Below are positions 43,067-44,696 of a DNA stretch of 44,696 nucleotides, one piece after another. A program made the position numbers and the translations under genes. The first letter of the stretch is position 1. Every line of letters starts with the position of its first letter. The stretch lies in the NCBI GenBank assembly GCA_034440595.1, contig JAWXCH010000029.1:1-44696 (forward strand). The letters are read 5' to 3'. This DNA comes from JAWXCH01 sp034440595. GTDB lineage: Bacteria; Planctomycetota; Planctomycetia; Pirellulales; JALHPA01. The notes beneath the pieces were generated by a model, which saw only the letters and a list, made by a program, of their open reading frames with translations, was not told the origin of the DNA and made no database searches.

Positions 43067-44695
43067 TTACTTAGTGTCGTCCCAGACTTTGCGCTTGGCC
43101 TTCAACAGCCGGCTGGTGTAATCGTCTTCTTCTTTTTTGTCCGGTGTCACCGCAGAACGGGCTGGCGCCGGTCGCGGAACTACCACACCCGGTGCTGCCA
43201 ACTCGCGGTCAATGGTCGAGGTCGTTTCCGCCTCAGGATCCAACTCAAACCGAGCGCCAGCGCGCTGTTCTTCCAAAGAAGCATTCAACTCGGCCTTGCG
43301 GCTGCGCAACCGGTCCATTGTCGCGATGACTTGCGGTTCGCGCGCTTTCCGGGCGACCAAGCTCCAAGCCGTGGCCAGTTTAGCACCAGCCCAGCTCCAA
43401 TCGATTGTCACGCGACGATTGAAAACGTCGCCCAGAAACAAACAAGCCCCGGCAAAGACCAGCAAGAACCAGATGTCTTGATTGCTAAAGGCCTTGTTCA
43501 GATTGTGGCGGAACGTATCGACGGTCAATTGCTTGTCGGCACCTACTCCCGCGACATCTTCAATCACGATACCCGGTTCACTTCCTTCAGGCTTCAAAGC
43601 AGCCATGTCCAGCAGCAAGGCGTCGTTTGGTTCGCGGTCAAGGTACTCGGCCGAATAGGGAACATTCACGCCGCAGCGCAAGTTTTCCATGCCCCCGCCG
43701 GGCGAAATCATCATAAAATAGCTGCCCGCCGCGGGAGCATCAAATTCGCCCGTGTATCGTCCAGGAGCTGCCTGGCGCAACTTCAGGTCAATCGGCTTCA
43801 TGTCCGGTCCGACAACATTCCCTCCCATATTCAGGAAGTTGAGAAACTCATCGTCTTTGTCCAGCGCGGTGATGACCACCTGAACTTTTCCATTGACGGC
43901 GTCGGTGCTGACGTTGAACTTGCCCTGTTCACCGGCAGGTCGCATGCTCCAACGAACCATCTGGCCGAAAAGCTTGTCGTAGTTCTCCCGGTTTTGCAGG
44001 CCGGCTCCCCAGCGGTGCCCGGCGTCGGTGGTCCAGGCGACCGATTTACCCAGACCATACTGCCAGCTCGCTAGAATGGTGTTGTATTTTTCACCGGTCT
44101 TTGGCTGAGTCGAAATCGCAGCCACCTCGACCAAGGGATTCTCCTTGATCGTTGTCATGACAAACCCGCTGATAGCGGGCAACTGATCGATCCCTTTGAG
44201 AATCTCGTGAGAATTGGTGACACGAATGGGAAAGGTCGACCCTTTTTCGTAGATCAGCGGCCGGGCCACACGGCGTGCTTCCTGCTGAAAGATCCGCGGC
44301 AGCCCCTTGGCAGATTTGGCATGATAGAAACGACCGCCACCTTCATTGGCCATCTGCGCCAGCAGATTCAAGTCGGCGTCGTCGCCGACGGCAACAGTTG
44401 AAACCGTGACTCGCTTCTGGCGCAACGCACGAATCATCGCTGGGTAGTTTTCACCCATCGACTGCCCATCCGTCAGAATGATCATATGTTTGGCCGCAGC
44501 CTGCGTGGCAGTGTCGAGTGCTCTGGCACCGCGCTGAATTCCAGGAGCCATGTTGGTGCCACCGCCGATGGTGAGTCGCGAAATTCGCCCTTTGACTGCG
44601 CCACGATTTTCGACCTTTTGCGTCGGCACGACGGTGTAGGCATCGGAATCAAACGACACCACCGAGATATAGTCATTATTGGAAAGCACATCCAC
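43067..44695 (-). CDS. VWA-domain membrane protein (partial, 5' end outside window)
   Basis: At least 542 residues are visible; the gene continues past the right edge. The VWA domain is entered partway: the first MIDAS motif is outside, but GGGTNMAPGIQRG (MIDAS Thr) and MIILTDGQ (MIDAS Asp) are present. A long beta-rich region follows (about 150-390) with ASWQYGLGKSVAWTTDAGHRW, as in planctomycete proteins related to glutamine-amidotransferase-like membrane proteins. One membrane segment lies at about 408-424 (IWFLLVFAGACLFLGDV). The tail is coiled coil plus an EEDDYTSRLLKAKRKVW end that I recall as common in these proteins. Whether it works with a MoxR ATPase cannot be seen here. Confidence 0.8.
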   Translation of the reverse strand: MDVLSNNDYISVVSFDSDAYTVVPTQKVENRGAVKGRISRLTIGGGTNMAPGIQRGARALDTATQAAAKHMIILTDGQSMGENYPAMIRALRQKRVTVSTVAVGDDADLNLLAQMANEGGGRFYHAKSAKGLPRIFQQEARRVARPLIYEKGSTFPIRVTNSHEILKGIDQLPAISGFVMTTIKENPLVEVAAISTQPKTGEKYNTILASWQYGLGKSVAWTTDAGHRWGAGLQNRENYDKLFGQMVRWSMRPAGEQGKFNVSTDAVNGKVQVVITALDKDDEFLNFLNMGGNVVGPDMKPIDLKLRQAAPGRYTGEFDAPAAGSYFMMISPGGGMENLRCGVNVPYSAEYLDREPNDALLLDMAALKPEGSEPGIVIEDVAGVGADKQLTVDTFRHNLNKAFSNQDIWFLLVFAGACLFLGDVFNRRVTIDWSWAGAKLATAWSLVARKAREPQVIATMDRLRSRKAELNASLEEQRAGARFELDPEAETTSTIDRELAAPGVVVPRPAPARSAVTPDKKEEDDYTSRLLKAKRKVWDDTK

Positions 44696-44696
44696 G

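Overview
The window looks like chromosomal DNA from a planctomycete, most likely of the Pirellulales type; this is inferred from protein families, not from a database search. Pointers are secreted proteins with dockerin-like repeats and a PEP-CTERM tail, a giant cadherin-repeat protein with an N-terminal 'LEERRVLA' motif, a Ser/Thr kinase fused to WD40 repeats with DWG in place of DFG, a Tat-exported Gfo/Idh/MocA oxidoreductase, a planctomycete-style VWA membrane protein, and many intergenic palindromic repeats. Many genes lack a clear Shine-Dalgarno sequence, as is common in this phylum.

Region 1 (1-4.7 kb) is a recombination scar. It starts with the decayed 3' tail of one PEP-CTERM gene, followed by an intact secreted calcineurin-like phosphoesterase with dockerin and PEP-CTERM ends. 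Both tails are followed by the same roughly 100-bp sequence, which includes the 3' end of a convergent tyrosine recombinase. The second recombinase copy is cut off where a headless type II NADH dehydrogenase begins. Then come a cupin gene, a cupin remnant, a truncated stress-protein-like gene and a tRNA-Asn.

Region 2 (4.8-14.2 kb) holds a Gfo/Idh/MocA oxidoreductase, an intergenic cluster of palindromic repeats including a possible MITE, three small unrecognised minus-strand genes, an unrecognised anchored protein, and a probable restriction-modification pair: a beta-class DNA methyltransferase convergent with a PD-(D/E)XK-like nuclease. A Pro/Ala-rich anchored protein with a conserved C-terminal domain follows.

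Region 3 (14.9-25.8 kb) holds a 1771-residue cadherin-repeat surface protein and, 82 bp downstream, a 1793-residue kinase with a zinc ribbon, one membrane segment and 21 WD40 repeats. Their spacing suggests a shared transcript.

Region 4 (25.9-44.7 kb) is mostly core or housekeeping: a Coa1-like protein, a PGPGW membrane protein, a rhomboid protease, an acyl-CoA dehydrogenase, IspD, TyrS, a GYF-like membrane protein, an exported alpha/beta hydrolase, a fused tRNA-hydroxylase/pseudouridine synthase, a quinone oxidoreductase, a zinc-ribbon membrane protein, a Cys-rich secreted protein beside a NodT-type outer-membrane factor, a ROK kinase and a truncated VWA protein.

The observations most worth following are the repeated PEP-CTERM/recombinase unit, the candidate restriction-modification pair, the TrhO-RluA fusion, the adhesin-kinase pair and the palindromic element at 7025-7163.
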